In this document: piece after piece, positions 1 through 6,444 of the stretch
Position numbering within the stretch: position 1 is the stretch's first letter
Layout: each line of letters begins with the position of its first letter
Assembly: GCA_937926845.1 (NCBI GenBank)
Contig: CALBBS010000218.1
Coordinates: forward strand, 1 to 11,993
Direction: 5' to 3'
DNA: 11,993 nt
Origin: an uncultured Atopobium sp.
Lineage (GTDB): Bacteria; Actinomycetota; Coriobacteriia; Coriobacteriales; Atopobiaceae
Program-made: the position numbers and the translations under genes
The notes under the pieces: model-generated
The model's input: only the letters and a program-made list of their open reading frames with translations
What the model was told of the DNA's origin: nothing
Databases searched by the model: none

Positions 1-192
1 TTCCCTCACATCTCTGAAGCTGCTCAGACGTGTAAGTTTAGGGATTGCACCCACACTCACGAACCAAGATGTAGCGTTCAAGATGCTCTTCATGAGGGTA
101 AAATTACAGAGCCTCAGTTAAAGGCGTATTTGTCTCTGGCAAAAGAAATGCGAGAAAGCCAGTTGACCCTTGACCCTGACGTTGTGCTTTAA
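1..192 (+). CDS. rsgA: RsgA ribosome-assembly GTPase, C-terminal fragment
   Basis: This is the last 63 codons of a gene that begins before the window, read in frame 1 and ending with TAA. The fragment contains C-x4-C-x-H-x5-C (Cys11, Cys16, His18, Cys24 of the visible part) in the context CKFRDC-TH-THEPRC. It is followed by a helical tail with 'SVQDALHEGKI' and 'YLSLAKE'. This matches the zinc-binding C-terminal domain of RsgA (YjeQ), a circularly permuted GTPase that helps mature the 30S ribosomal subunit. The GTPase and OB-fold parts are outside the window. It is unrelated to the pilus genes and is separated from them by a terminator. Confidence 0.88.
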   Translation, partial: FPHISEAAQTCKFRDCTHTHEPRCSVQDALHEGKITEPQLKAYLSLAKEMRESQLTLDPDVVL

Positions 193-214
193 CCTTTAAC
201 AGCGTAAATCCTCT

Positions 215-246
215 AAGCACCCTGGCTTGACTAGGATGCTTTTTTG
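215..246 (+). terminator. Intrinsic terminator after rsgA
   Basis: An 11-bp stem (AAGCACCCTGG pairing with CTAGGATGCTT, one C-A mismatch and one G-T wobble) closes a 5-nt loop CTTGA. It is directly followed by a T run (241-245). It lies 22 nt after the rsgA stop codon, so it most likely ends rsgA transcription and separates it from the pilus operon. Confidence 0.85.
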
Positions 247-273
247 TAAAACCAGCAGGAAACATGCTATATT
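244..273 (+). promoter_or_regulatory. Candidate promoter with extended -10, upstream of the G9 tract
   Basis: TTGTAA (244-249) is separated by 18 bp from TATATT (268-273), which is preceded by TG one base away (265-266), an extended -10 arrangement. Transcription would begin around 279-282, at or just before the run of nine G. It would give a leader of about 320 nt before the first pilus gene, or start a separate small RNA. The -35 overlaps the T run of the rsgA terminator. The call rests on hexamer matches only. Confidence 0.35.
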
Positions 274-282
274 GAGGCTAAC

Positions 283-324
283 GGGGGGGGGTTGGTCCTG
301 CCTAGCTAATTAGGGGGTCAACCC
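283..324 (+). other. G9 homopolymer and possible leader hairpin
   Basis: There are nine consecutive G at 283-291. The end of the tract, GGGTTG (289-294), can pair with CAACCC (319-324). Inside that loop CCTA (301-304) can pair with TAGG (311-314), giving a nested hairpin. No T run follows, so it is not a standard terminator. It could be a structured mRNA leader, a variable-length tract, or chance; nothing here decides between these. Confidence 0.3.
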
Positions 325-452
325 TTGTTCATGAGTCAGGTAAATCACTTAGAAAATCATTTACTACAATCCCTCTAAAAATGTAGCGGTTATGATGTTC
401 TAAAAATTTTTATATATCAAATAAGATAAAAATTTAAATTACCTATTTTTCA

Positions 453-480
453 TTGCTTCGCTGCAGCCTGTGGATACATT
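453..480 (+). promoter_or_regulatory. Candidate promoter of the pilus operon
   Basis: TTGCTT (453-458) and TACATT (475-480) are separated by 16 bp. They lie just downstream of a very AT-rich stretch (about 400-450, including AAAAATTTTT and AAATTTAAATT) that could act as an UP-like element. The predicted start point would be near 487, exactly where the inverted repeat begins. The hexamers are imperfect, so this is a weak call. Confidence 0.3.
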
Positions 481-486
481 ACTTTG

Positions 487-513
487 TGTCAGATTTGCGT
501 CAGCTATCTGACA
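487..513 (+). promoter_or_regulatory. 8-bp perfect inverted repeat, possible operator or 5' hairpin
   Basis: TGTCAGAT (487-494) and ATCTGACA (506-513) are exact reverse complements separated by 11 nt. The repeat begins 7 nt after the candidate -10 at 475-480. It could therefore be an operator covering the start point or a hairpin at the 5' end of the pilus mRNA. There is no T run, which argues against a terminator. Confidence 0.45.
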
Positions 514-603
514 TATTTGTGCAGGTAAATCTTTTGTTTTTGTCCTCCTTCTCTCAACCCGAGCGCACAATCGGTATATCGCAAATGGAGGGAGGAGAAA
601 ACA

Positions 604-1431
604 GTGACTAAGAAAACAAGAATTTTGATTTCTGTGTTGAGTGCGCTTCTGGCAAGTTTTTGTTTCTTTGCATACGTACAAAGTGTCCGTGCTGATGCTG
701 AGAAGTCACGAGCAGAGGCAATACAAAAGTACGGCGGAGAACTTACTTCAATTTTGGTGGCTACAAAACAAATAGAGCCCGGAGAAACTCTCTCATCTTC
801 TAATACTCAGTTAAAAAGCTGGATTTCTGATCTGATTCCCGAGGGTGCAATTACTAATCCAGAAAGTGTTATGGGTCGAACGGTTTCATCTGTTATTGGA
901 GTTGGCATGCCTGTTGTTTCTCTTCATTTGCGATCAGTCGCCTCTCAGATTTCTATTCCAGAAAATCTTGTTGGTCTCACTATTTCTCATGGCGAGAAGT
1001 ACGGATTAGCTGAGAGACTTAGCGCTGGTACAAAGCTTGCAGCATATGAGGTCACCGATTCTCTTATTACCTGTATTGCCTCGGATATTGCGGTATTGTC
1101 AGATGGCATCGAGGGTACTCTTTACACCTCTTCTTCTGTAACGCTTGGATTAACTCCTGAACAGGTTCCTGCTGTGCTTTCTGCATATGCTCGAGGAACA
1201 CTCCGCTTTACTCTTCCGGGGTCAAAGATTAATGCTCAGGACTTACTACACAACAATTCTTACGTTGAAGAAGAAAACCCAAAAGATTTATCTGACACGA
1301 CAAATCAATCAAGACCATCATCTGCAAGTGAAGATGTGCAGCCTGAGAACCCTGCTTCTCCAACAGCCGACCAAAACAGCAACAGTGCGTCACAAGCAGA
1401 TTCGTCTACTAATCCAGGAGGTGAAGCGTGA
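604..1431 (+). CDS. cpaB: CpaB/RcpC-like Flp pilus assembly protein (SAF domain)
   Basis: A 275-aa protein starting at GTG with a strong GGAGGAG site (591-597) six bases upstream. Residues 6-28 form an N-terminal membrane anchor or uncleaved signal. Residues about 49-110 match a SAF domain, with 'ILVATKQIEPGETL', then 'IPEGAI' and 'VMGR...IGVGMPV', typical of CpaB/RcpC. The region to about 205 ends with 'LTPEQVPAVLSAYARGTLRFTL', as in the CpaB C-terminal region. Residues about 220-275 are a low-complexity tail rich in Ser, Asn, Gln, Asp and Pro, probably disordered and outside the membrane. In Gram-negative bacteria CpaB/RcpC works with the secretin; no secretin is present here, so it may act in the cell wall instead. 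It is the first gene of the operon. The family is fairly certain, the exact role is inferred. Confidence 0.82.
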   Translation: MTKKTRILISVLSALLASFCFFAYVQSVRADAEKSRAEAIQKYGGELTSILVATKQIEPGETLSSSNTQLKSWISDLIPEGAITNPESVMGRTVSSVIGVGMPVVSLHLRSVASQISIPENLVGLTISHGEKYGLAERLSAGTKLAAYEVTDSLITCIASDIAVLSDGIEGTLYTSSSVTLGLTPEQVPAVLSAYARGTLRFTLPGSKINAQDLLHNNSYVEEENPKDLSDTTNQSRPSSASEDVQPENPASPTADQNSNSASQADSSTNPGGEA

Positions 1432-2729
1432 TGTTAGAAAAGTGGATCTCATACGTAGGTCTTGACGCACGCGTCGAGATTGGAGCCATTCTTACGTACT
1501 TAGGTATCAGTAATAGGTGTGAGTTTACAGATTCTGCGGCATCTCTTAGATCAATTGTTGCTCGTTCAACTCCTCAAGATTATTCAGTCTTAATTGGTAA
1601 TACGGGTTCCGATGTTTCGGATATAAATCTTGCTGCTGCGATTGTTAAAGACGGAAACGCGCGTTGTGTAGTGCTAGTAAGGTCTGGCGCTTCTGGATCA
1701 CTTCGTTCTAGAGCAGCTAAAGCAGGAGTTGATTTAGTTATTGACCCTATGGAATTGGGGGATCTGGTAAAGGTTGGAAGAGGATATCAATCATACGGGG
1801 CTGACAGGCTTTCTCAGCCTTTACCAGAAGCTTCAGATTATGTTGCCAGTATCCAAGAGCTAAATACCTATCTACAATCTCTTATTCCTCTTGATAAGAC
1901 TTTAAAAGCTCCAATCCTTACGTTCACTTCTGGAAGAGGAGGAGTAGGAAAGACCACACTTGTTTCTTCAATGGCTCTGCTTGCTTCTTCTTGGGGTTTA
2001 AAAGTTGCATTAGTTGATTTTGACCTGTCTTATGGAAATGCTTTTGAGAAGCTTGGAATTAGGCAGCCAAAAGACTTCTCTGATCTTGTCGCTGATGTGC
2101 CTTCAGAAAAAGAGAGCCTTCTAGAAAAGGCAACTTGTGTCCATAAAAATTTGTATCTTTTTGGTCCTTGTGTAAAACCTGAAATGGCAGAGCTTCTATT
2201 TCCTTGCGTGAGTCATTTTCTCCAAGCTGTTTCTGGTTTGGTTGATTTGGTGCTCGTAGACACCACGACGGCATCAACAGATTGCTATGCTCAGGCAGCA
2301 CAATGCGCAGATAGGCTGGTTATTGTTTCAGAGAACCCTCTTACGTGCATTAACTCTTTAGCAAAAGTAAGTGGACTTGCAGTGCGCCTTGGAGTGGCAA
2401 GAACTCGCATTATCCGACTTGAAAACAAAGCAAATCCAAGGGTTAAACAGGACTTTTCTGTTGGAAAAGCAGAGGTTGGTCTTGAAGCGGCAAAGATGTT
2501 TCGGATTTTTGAAGGCGGACCAGGGTTTCAAGAGCTTATTCAGCAAGGAAAACTTTCTGTGTTATTGCAAGAAGAAACTTCATTTGCACAGTCGGTTTCT
2601 TTTGTTCTTGCGCATTTTCTTAATGAGTTAGGCATTTTGCCCCAGCTGCGCGAGGCTCAAGTTGCCTTACAAACAACTTCTGAGAAAAAACCATTTAGCT
2701 TGTTTAACAGGAAGAAGGAAGTGAGTTAA
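1431..2729 (+). CDS. tadZ: TadZ/CpaE-like ParA/MinD-family ATPase
   Basis: A 432-aa protein. ATG at 1431 sits nine bases after AGGAGG (1416-1421) and overlaps the cpaB stop; a GTG at 1428 in the same frame is an equally possible start. Residues about 5-110 look like the degenerate receiver-like domain of TadZ/CpaE ('DYSVLIGNTGSDVSD', 'VVLVRSGASG', 'GVDLVIDPMELGDL'). Residues about 160-400 are a ParA/MinD-type ATPase with P-loop 'SGRGGVGKTT' (about 167-176), switch-like 'VALVDFDLSYGN' (about 192-203) and 'VDLVLVDTTT' (about 271-280). The usual first lysine of the MinD Walker A (KGGxGKT) is Arg here. TadZ/CpaE proteins are thought to position the pilus machine at the inner membrane, often at a pole. 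It overlaps tadA by one base, as expected of coupled translation. Confidence 0.85.
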   Translation: MLEKWISYVGLDARVEIGAILTYLGISNRCEFTDSAASLRSIVARSTPQDYSVLIGNTGSDVSDINLAAAIVKDGNARCVVLVRSGASGSLRSRAAKAGVDLVIDPMELGDLVKVGRGYQSYGADRLSQPLPEASDYVASIQELNTYLQSLIPLDKTLKAPILTFTSGRGGVGKTTLVSSMALLASSWGLKVALVDFDLSYGNAFEKLGIRQPKDFSDLVADVPSEKESLLEKATCVHKNLYLFGPCVKPEMAELLFPCVSHFLQAVSGLVDLVLVDTTTASTDCYAQAAQCADRLVIVSENPLTCINSLAKVSGLAVRLGVARTRIIRLENKANPRVKQDFSVGKAEVGLEAAKMFRIFEGGPGFQELIQQGKLSVLLQEETSFAQSVSFVLAHFLNELGILPQLREAQVALQTTSEKKPFSLFNRKKEVS

Positions 2730-4081
2730 TGCTTGTCTTTGAACGCGTTGCTAAGCAAATTGAGGCGCAAGAGGAAAATGACTCACAACTTCAAAAAGAA
2801 CTGTTTCTGAAGACTAGAAAGAAGTTAAAAGAAAAACTTGTTTCTCGATTAGGACTTTCTACGGTTTCTTCTCTTATTACAGGTAGCGATATCGATCGTG
2901 TAAGAGACGAACTAAGGGTTACCTGTGAAGCAATTGTTAATGAAGAGAAGGATGAGCTTTTTAGTTCAGTTGACTATGAAGAAATAATTGAGCAGGTAAT
3001 TAATGAGGTGTGTGGTCTTGGTCCAATCCAGCCACTACTGAATGATAAAGATGTTACTGAAATCATGATTAACGGCTGCAGCAATTTGTTCTACGAGAAA
3101 AACGGCGAGCTATTTGAATCAAAAACGGTCTTTGACTCAGAAGAGCAGATTTTGATTGTTATGGATCGCATTTTGTCTCCATTAGGAAGAAGACTGGATA
3201 GAGTAAGTCCTATTGTTGATGCTCGTCTTGAGAATGGGGACCGTGTCAATGCAGTTGCAAGTCCTGTTGCAGTGAACGGCACTTCAGTAACTATTCGAAG
3301 ATTTACCGGAAAAATTACTTCTTTGGACCGACTAGTGGAAATGAAATCACTGCCTCAATGGCTTGCAAGATTTTTATCTTGGGCTGTGAAATGCAGACAG
3401 GGAATCGCGGTTGTTGGAGGAACGGGATCTGGCAAGACTACGCTTTTAAATGCACTTTCATGTGAAATTTCAAAGTCAGAAAGAATTGTCACTATTGAGG
3501 ACTCAGCGGAGCTTAAGTTTGATTCACATCCAAACGTTGTCAGGCTAGAGGCTCGTCCTGCTTCGATAGAAGGAACAGGAGAAATAACCATTAGATCATT
3601 GGTGAGAAATGCGCTCCGAATGAGGCCAGACCGCATTGTAGTAGGAGAGGTAAGAGGCGAAGAGTGCATTGATATGTTACAGGCTATGAATACAGGCCAC
3701 GATGGTTCTCTGACTACGTTGCATGCTGGAACTGCTCAAGAGGCAATATTACGACTGGTGTTAATGGCTCGTTTTGGTATGGACTTACCTGCAGAAATAA
3801 TAGAACAGCAGATAGCAACTGCACTTGATTTGATAGTTATGTCTCAAAGATTTCCCGATGGAAAGCGATATGTAACCAGCGTTTCAGAAATTTCATTGTC
3901 TTCGTCAGGATCAATTGAAGTACAAGAGGTGGTGTCGTTTGACGTACAGAAAAGAAGTTGGCTTTTTGTAAAAATCCCTTCCTTTATCAATCGCGCCATA
4001 AAAGATGGATTACTCAATAAAAAGGAGGTTACTTCATGGATGTCATTACTTCCACGATCACAGGAGGTGCTTTTGGAGTAA
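2729..4081 (+). CDS. tadA: TadA/CpaF pilus assembly ATPase
   Basis: A 450-aa protein of the usual CpaF size. Residues about 80-200 form the N-terminal domain, with 'GLGPIQPLLNDKDVTEIMING' and 'DARLENGDRVNAVASPVAVNG', strongly conserved in CpaF. The motor domain follows: Walker A GGTGSGKT at 230-237, Asp-box region 'RIVTIEDSAELKF' at 252-264, 'LVRNALRMRPDRIVVGEVRG' with the Walker B acidic residue at about 291-310, and His-box 'GHDGSLTTLHA' at 323-333. It is the cytoplasmic hexameric ATPase that drives Flp pilus assembly, and in some Tad systems retraction, by acting on TadB and TadC. All the catalytic boxes look intact. Its last 46 bases overlap the start of tadB. The start ATG overlaps the tadZ stop (TAATG). 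Confidence 0.95.
   Translation: MLVFERVAKQIEAQEENDSQLQKELFLKTRKKLKEKLVSRLGLSTVSSLITGSDIDRVRDELRVTCEAIVNEEKDELFSSVDYEEIIEQVINEVCGLGPIQPLLNDKDVTEIMINGCSNLFYEKNGELFESKTVFDSEEQILIVMDRILSPLGRRLDRVSPIVDARLENGDRVNAVASPVAVNGTSVTIRRFTGKITSLDRLVEMKSLPQWLARFLSWAVKCRQGIAVVGGTGSGKTTLLNALSCEISKSERIVTIEDSAELKFDSHPNVVRLEARPASIEGTGEITIRSLVRNALRMRPDRIVVGEVRGEECIDMLQAMNTGHDGSLTTLHAGTAQEAILRLVLMARFGMDLPAEIIEQQIATALDLIVMSQRFPDGKRYVTSVSEISLSSSGSIEVQEVVSFDVQKRSWLFVKIPSFINRAIKDGLLNKKEVTSWMSLLPRSQEVLLE
4021..4028 (+). promoter_or_regulatory. Strong ribosome binding site setting the tadB start
   Basis: AAAGGAGG ends seven bases before ATG 4036 and lies inside the tadA coding sequence. This near-perfect site is why tadB is placed at 4036 despite a 46-nt overlap with tadA. 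Confidence 0.75.
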
Positions 4082-4971
4082 TTATTTATTTTTTTATATG
4101 TAACGGTGAAGAAAAAACTACCTCTCAAATAAGTGCACGAATAGCAGGTTATGTGATTCAGCTTTTTCATATTGCGCGCAATAGTATTTTTGTGCAGTAC
4201 CTGCTTAAATGGGAACCTTTTTCTTATGTATCAATACAGCTACGTAATCGCTTTCTTTACAAATATGGAATCACCTTAGTCAGTGATGCCTTCGTACTGT
4301 TTTTTATTTGTGATATAGCTGCATCAATTCTGTTTGGCATTTTATTTGAGTCCGTAATTGGTCTGTTTTGCGGTCTTCTCTTGTTATTTCTAGGTCCTTA
4401 TTTTCTCTATGAACACGCTAAGCATCAGACTGCTTTAGAAATTGCCCATATGATGCCTTCAATTTTTAGAACTATTGCTGTTGCTCTTGGGTCAGGTCTC
4501 ACACTTTCACAATCCATTGAATATGTCAGTAAACATACAGAAGGTGTTGTATCAGAAAATTTTTGTATTGCAGACATGCAGATTAAGTGCGGTTTTCCTA
4601 TTGAAGAAGCTATTGAAGACTTGGCGGAGAGACTGGATGCTCCGGGTGTTAATTTGTTGGCTAGTGCTTTAGTAATTTCACACAGAACGGGCTCTCCGCT
4701 TAAGAGTCTGTTACAAAAAACCGCCGAGTTAGTTGAATTACAAGAGAAGAATCAAAGACTTATAGCAACAAAGACTGCCCAAGTTAGATTATCTGCTCGA
4801 ATTGTATGTCTTCTCCCCGTTGTTCTGTTGATTATTTTGTCGCTTTTATCACCAGACTTTCAAAAGGGTTTATTTACACCATCAGGCGTTATATGCACAG
4901 TGATTGCGCTGGCCATGGACTGTGTTGCTCTTTTGATTATTCGAAGCATTATGAAAGGAGTAATGAAGTGA
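4036..4971 (+). CDS. tadB: TadB-like type II secretion F-domain platform protein
   Basis: A 311-aa inner-membrane protein. Hydrophobic segments lie at about 5-22, 82-123 (probably two helices), 254-272 and 283-303. The T2SSF domain lies between about 135 and 270, with 'EIAHMMPSIFRTIAVALGSGLTLSQSI', 'GFPIEEAIEDLAERLDAPGVNLL' and 'SHRTGSPLKSLLQKTAELV', the typical pattern of TadB. TadB and TadC form the membrane platform that couples TadA to insertion of Flp subunits. The start is fixed by the strong ribosome site at 4021-4028, inside the end of tadA. The gene ends in ATGAAGTGATAG, where the TGA stop overlaps the tadC GTG start by 4 nt. Confidence 0.88.
   Translation: MDVITSTITGGAFGVIIYFFICNGEEKTTSQISARIAGYVIQLFHIARNSIFVQYLLKWEPFSYVSIQLRNRFLYKYGITLVSDAFVLFFICDIAASILFGILFESVIGLFCGLLLLFLGPYFLYEHAKHQTALEIAHMMPSIFRTIAVALGSGLTLSQSIEYVSKHTEGVVSENFCIADMQIKCGFPIEEAIEDLAERLDAPGVNLLASALVISHRTGSPLKSLLQKTAELVELQEKNQRLIATKTAQVRLSARIVCLLPVVLLIILSLLSPDFQKGLFTPSGVICTVIALAMDCVALLIIRSIMKGVMK
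4956..4960 (+). promoter_or_regulatory. Ribosome binding site setting the tadC GTG start
   Basis: AGGAG ends seven bases before GTG 4968, which overlaps the tadB stop (GTGA). It supports 4968 rather than the upstream in-frame ATG at 4806, which would require 54 extra residues encoded out of frame inside the conserved tadB sequence. Confidence 0.7.
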
Positions 4972-5582
4972 TAGATCTAACTTGTTCTTTAGCGTTTGCG
5001 TTATGCATAGCCATTCTTGTCTTGGTTATGCCCGTAAATTTGAATCATTTTGATTTTCAGCGTTATTGCCAGCAAATTATTAGAGATGTAAAAGGTCACA
5101 GGAGAGTGAGCCTTCGAGCAAAGTCAGAGTTTACAAGAAAATCATGTCTACGCGAGATGCCAGAAATGATTGATATTTTGATTCTTGGACTGTCGTCAGG
5201 GCTATCTTTTGATTCGGCACTAGATTTGTATTGTTTACGAGAATCCGGCGAGCTATCAAAAGAGCTTTCAAATGCTCATATGACTTGGAAGCTTGGTGCT
5301 ACTACTCGTGAAGAAGCTCTTAATCAGATGGCTGCCAGAGTGGGAGTTCCTTCACTTAAAAGCTTTGCGACTGTTGTAAATGAGGCGCTTACTTTTGGAA
5401 CTCCTCTTGCAGAAATATTAGATAGACAGGCTTCAGTTCTTCGAGATGAGCAACGTTCTTTACTGGAAACGGAAATCGAAAAAATTCCAATTAAAATGCT
5501 CATTCCTCTGGGAACGCTAATTGTTCCAGCAATGTTACTTGCAATTTTAGGTCCTCTGCTTGGGCCTGCATTTTCTTCTTAG
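4968..5582 (+). CDS. tadC: TadC-like type II secretion F-domain platform protein
   Basis: A 204-aa protein starting at GTG 4968 with AGGAG seven bases upstream. Residues 4-22 are a membrane segment. The T2SSF domain runs from about 63 to 170 ('LREMPEMIDILILGLSSGLSFDSAL', 'REEALNQMAARVGVPSLKSFATVVNEALTFGTPLAEIL', 'LLETEIEKIPIKMLIPLGTLIVPAMLL'). A C-terminal hydrophobic segment covers about 175-198. It is shorter than many TadC proteins (often near 300 aa) because the N-terminal membrane part is reduced, which I believe is common in Gram-positive tad loci. It pairs with TadB in the platform. It is followed after a 12-nt gap by the major pilin gene. Confidence 0.87.
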   Translation: MIDLTCSLAFALCIAILVLVMPVNLNHFDFQRYCQQIIRDVKGHRRVSLRAKSEFTRKSCLREMPEMIDILILGLSSGLSFDSALDLYCLRESGELSKELSNAHMTWKLGATTREEALNQMAARVGVPSLKSFATVVNEALTFGTPLAEILDRQASVLRDEQRSLLETEIEKIPIKMLIPLGTLIVPAMLLAILGPLLGPAFSS

Positions 5583-5594
5583 GAGAAAGGAAAG

Positions 5595-5786
5595 ATGATG
5601 ATGTATTTATATCAATTTTTTAGGTATTTTCGTGACTTAAAAGAAGATGAATCAGGACAAGGAACTACAGAGTATGCAATTTTGGTCGGTGTACTTGTAG
5701 TTATTGCAATTGTCGCAATCATTGCTTTTAAGGGTAAAGTTTCTGAACTTTGGGAAGCAATTACATCTGGAATTAATTCTCTATGA
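5595..5786 (+). CDS. flp: Flp-family major pilin prepilin
   Basis: A 63-aa protein with the hallmark Flp/Fap prepilin motif: 'DESGQGTTEYAIL' followed by the hydrophobic stretch 'VGVLVVIAIVAIIAF'. The predicted cleavage is between Gly21 and Gln22, leaving Glu26 at position +5 and Tyr at +6, and giving a mature subunit of 42 residues. The C-terminus 'KGKVSELWEAITSGINSL' is amphipathic, as in other Flp pilins. Three consecutive ATG codons (5595, 5598, 5601) make the exact start uncertain by up to two residues; AGGAG at 5581-5585 supports any of them. In many loci flp is first and highly expressed; here it sits after tadC in mid-operon. Its stop overlaps the next gene (ATGA). Confidence 0.93.
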   Translation: MMMYLYQFFRYFRDLKEDESGQGTTEYAILVGVLVVIAIVAIIAFKGKVSELWEAITSGINSL

Positions 5787-6247
5787 GTAAGAAAAGCAAC
5801 GCTGCTTATTCTGTGTTTATTATTTCCACTGTATGTTTGCTAGCTGCCGCGTTTCTTCTCTTACCAAGAAAACAGACTGATTCATCAAATACAAACTCAG
5901 ATTACGCACAAACTCAGAAATTTAGGGTAGAAAAAAGATCTGATGAACAGCCAATCTCATATGAAGCTGCAAAAGATTTATTTGTTCAGAATTCCGAACA
6001 AAGAGATAGTAAAGAAACCATTCAAGACGAAGCACAAAGTGTTTTAGAGAGTTATCAACAAAGAGATGATTGTGTACTTGTTTATTTCGGATATATAGAT
6101 CTAGCTGGCAATGTATGGAGCTGTTTGGTTAATGGTGGAAATTGGTCGGAGCTTGTGACTATTTCTGATCAGGGAGAGATAAGGAGGGTCTCAACATGTC
6201 ATATATCTACTCAAGATGTAAAGAATCTATTAGAAGAATCAAACTAG
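5783..6247 (+). CDS. Membrane-anchored extracytoplasmic protein of unknown function in tad operon
   Basis: I do not recognise the family of this 154-aa protein. Residues 9-28 are a hydrophobic anchor preceded by Lys3-Lys4, and 'RK' follows, so the rest is probably outside. Residues 30-96 are polar, rich in Gln, Asp, Glu and Ser, and partly helical ('ISYEAAKDLFVQ', 'DEAQSVLESYQQ'). Residues 97-141 look like a small beta-rich domain ('CVLVYFGYIDLAGNVWSCLVNGG', 'LVTISDQGEIRRVSTCHIS') with Cys97, Cys114 and Cys139, able to form a disulfide. It lacks a GQxxxE prepilin leader. Its start overlaps the flp stop by 4 nt and its end overlaps the next prepilin gene by 52 nt, so it belongs to the pilus operon. 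A role in pilus assembly is inferred from position only. Confidence 0.75.
   Translation: MSKKSNAAYSVFIISTVCLLAAAFLLLPRKQTDSSNTNSDYAQTQKFRVEKRSDEQPISYEAAKDLFVQNSEQRDSKETIQDEAQSVLESYQQRDDCVLVYFGYIDLAGNVWSCLVNGGNWSELVTISDQGEIRRVSTCHISTQDVKNLLEESN
6181..6187 (+). promoter_or_regulatory. Ribosome binding site setting the 82-aa prepilin start
   Basis: AAGGAGG lies eight bases before ATG 6196, inside the preceding gene. It supports a start 52 nt before the upstream stop codon. Confidence 0.7.
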
Positions 6248-6444
6248 GTGTTAAGAATACACAAGGACAAGCAACGCTTGAATATGCCTTAGTTTTATTT
6301 TCGTGCTTGGTTGTCATTACGTCTCTTGGTGTGATATATCATTTTGTGCAAAATGGAGCAGTTGTTCAACTAGCTACTCAAGCTGCTTCACATACTATGC
6401 ATGACTCTCTTTTAGATTTAGCAAAAGATGTTCTCTCGTTTTAA
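6196..6444 (+). CDS. Small prepilin-like protein, minor pilin or pseudopilin candidate
   Basis: An 82-aa protein with a basic N-terminus (residues 1-24) and the motif 'TQGQATLEYALVLF'. Predicted peptidase cleavage is between Gly24 and Gln25, with Glu29 at +5 and Tyr at +6. The hydrophobic helix covers about 30-51. The leader resembles both Flp ('EY') and TadE proteins, but the mature part (about 58 residues) is longer than Flp and shorter than most TadE proteins. It is probably a minor pilin that is inserted in or primes the fibre; that role is inferred. The start is fixed by AAGGAGG at 6181-6187. The 3' end overlaps the next gene by 17 nt. Confidence 0.82.
   Translation: MSYIYSRCKESIRRIKLGVKNTQGQATLEYALVLFSCLVVITSLGVIYHFVQNGAVVQLATQAASHTMHDSLLDLAKDVLSF

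Larger units (their letters stand above)
337..531 (+). repeat. Two copies of CAGGTAAATC in the intergenic region
   Basis: The 10-mer CAGGTAAATC occurs at 337-346 and again at 522-531, both in the gene-free stretch upstream of the pilus operon. Ten identical bases within 200 bp is a little more than expected by chance. The copies could be binding sites for a regulator, but there is no further support. Confidence 0.3.
193..603. other. Intergenic region between rsgA and the tad operon
   Basis: This 411-bp stretch has no credible gene. It holds the rsgA terminator, a candidate extended -10 promoter, a G9 tract, a very AT-rich segment (about 400-450), a weak second promoter candidate, an 8-bp inverted repeat and a duplicated 10-mer. 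The remaining sequence shows no tRNA, rRNA or known riboswitch that I recognise. It is the likely control region of the pilus operon. Confidence 0.7.

Noticed and set aside
364..386. CTACA/TGTAG hairpin in the intergenic region
   Set aside because: Only five pairs with a 13-nt loop in AT-rich DNA; expected by chance.
439..681. 80-codon open frame on the minus strand across the intergenic region and the cpaB start
   Set aside because: It overlaps the conserved cpaB start and control region, resembles no known protein and has unusual composition; it is an antisense shadow.
4036..4081. Frameshift between tadA and tadB suggested by the 46-nt overlap
   Set aside because: TadA is full length with all motifs, and tadB has its own strong ribosome site and a complete domain, so the overlap is natural coupling.
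4806..4967. Extension of TadC upstream to ATG 4806
   Set aside because: The added 54 residues are encoded out of frame inside the conserved C-terminus of TadB, and GTG 4968 has a good ribosome site.
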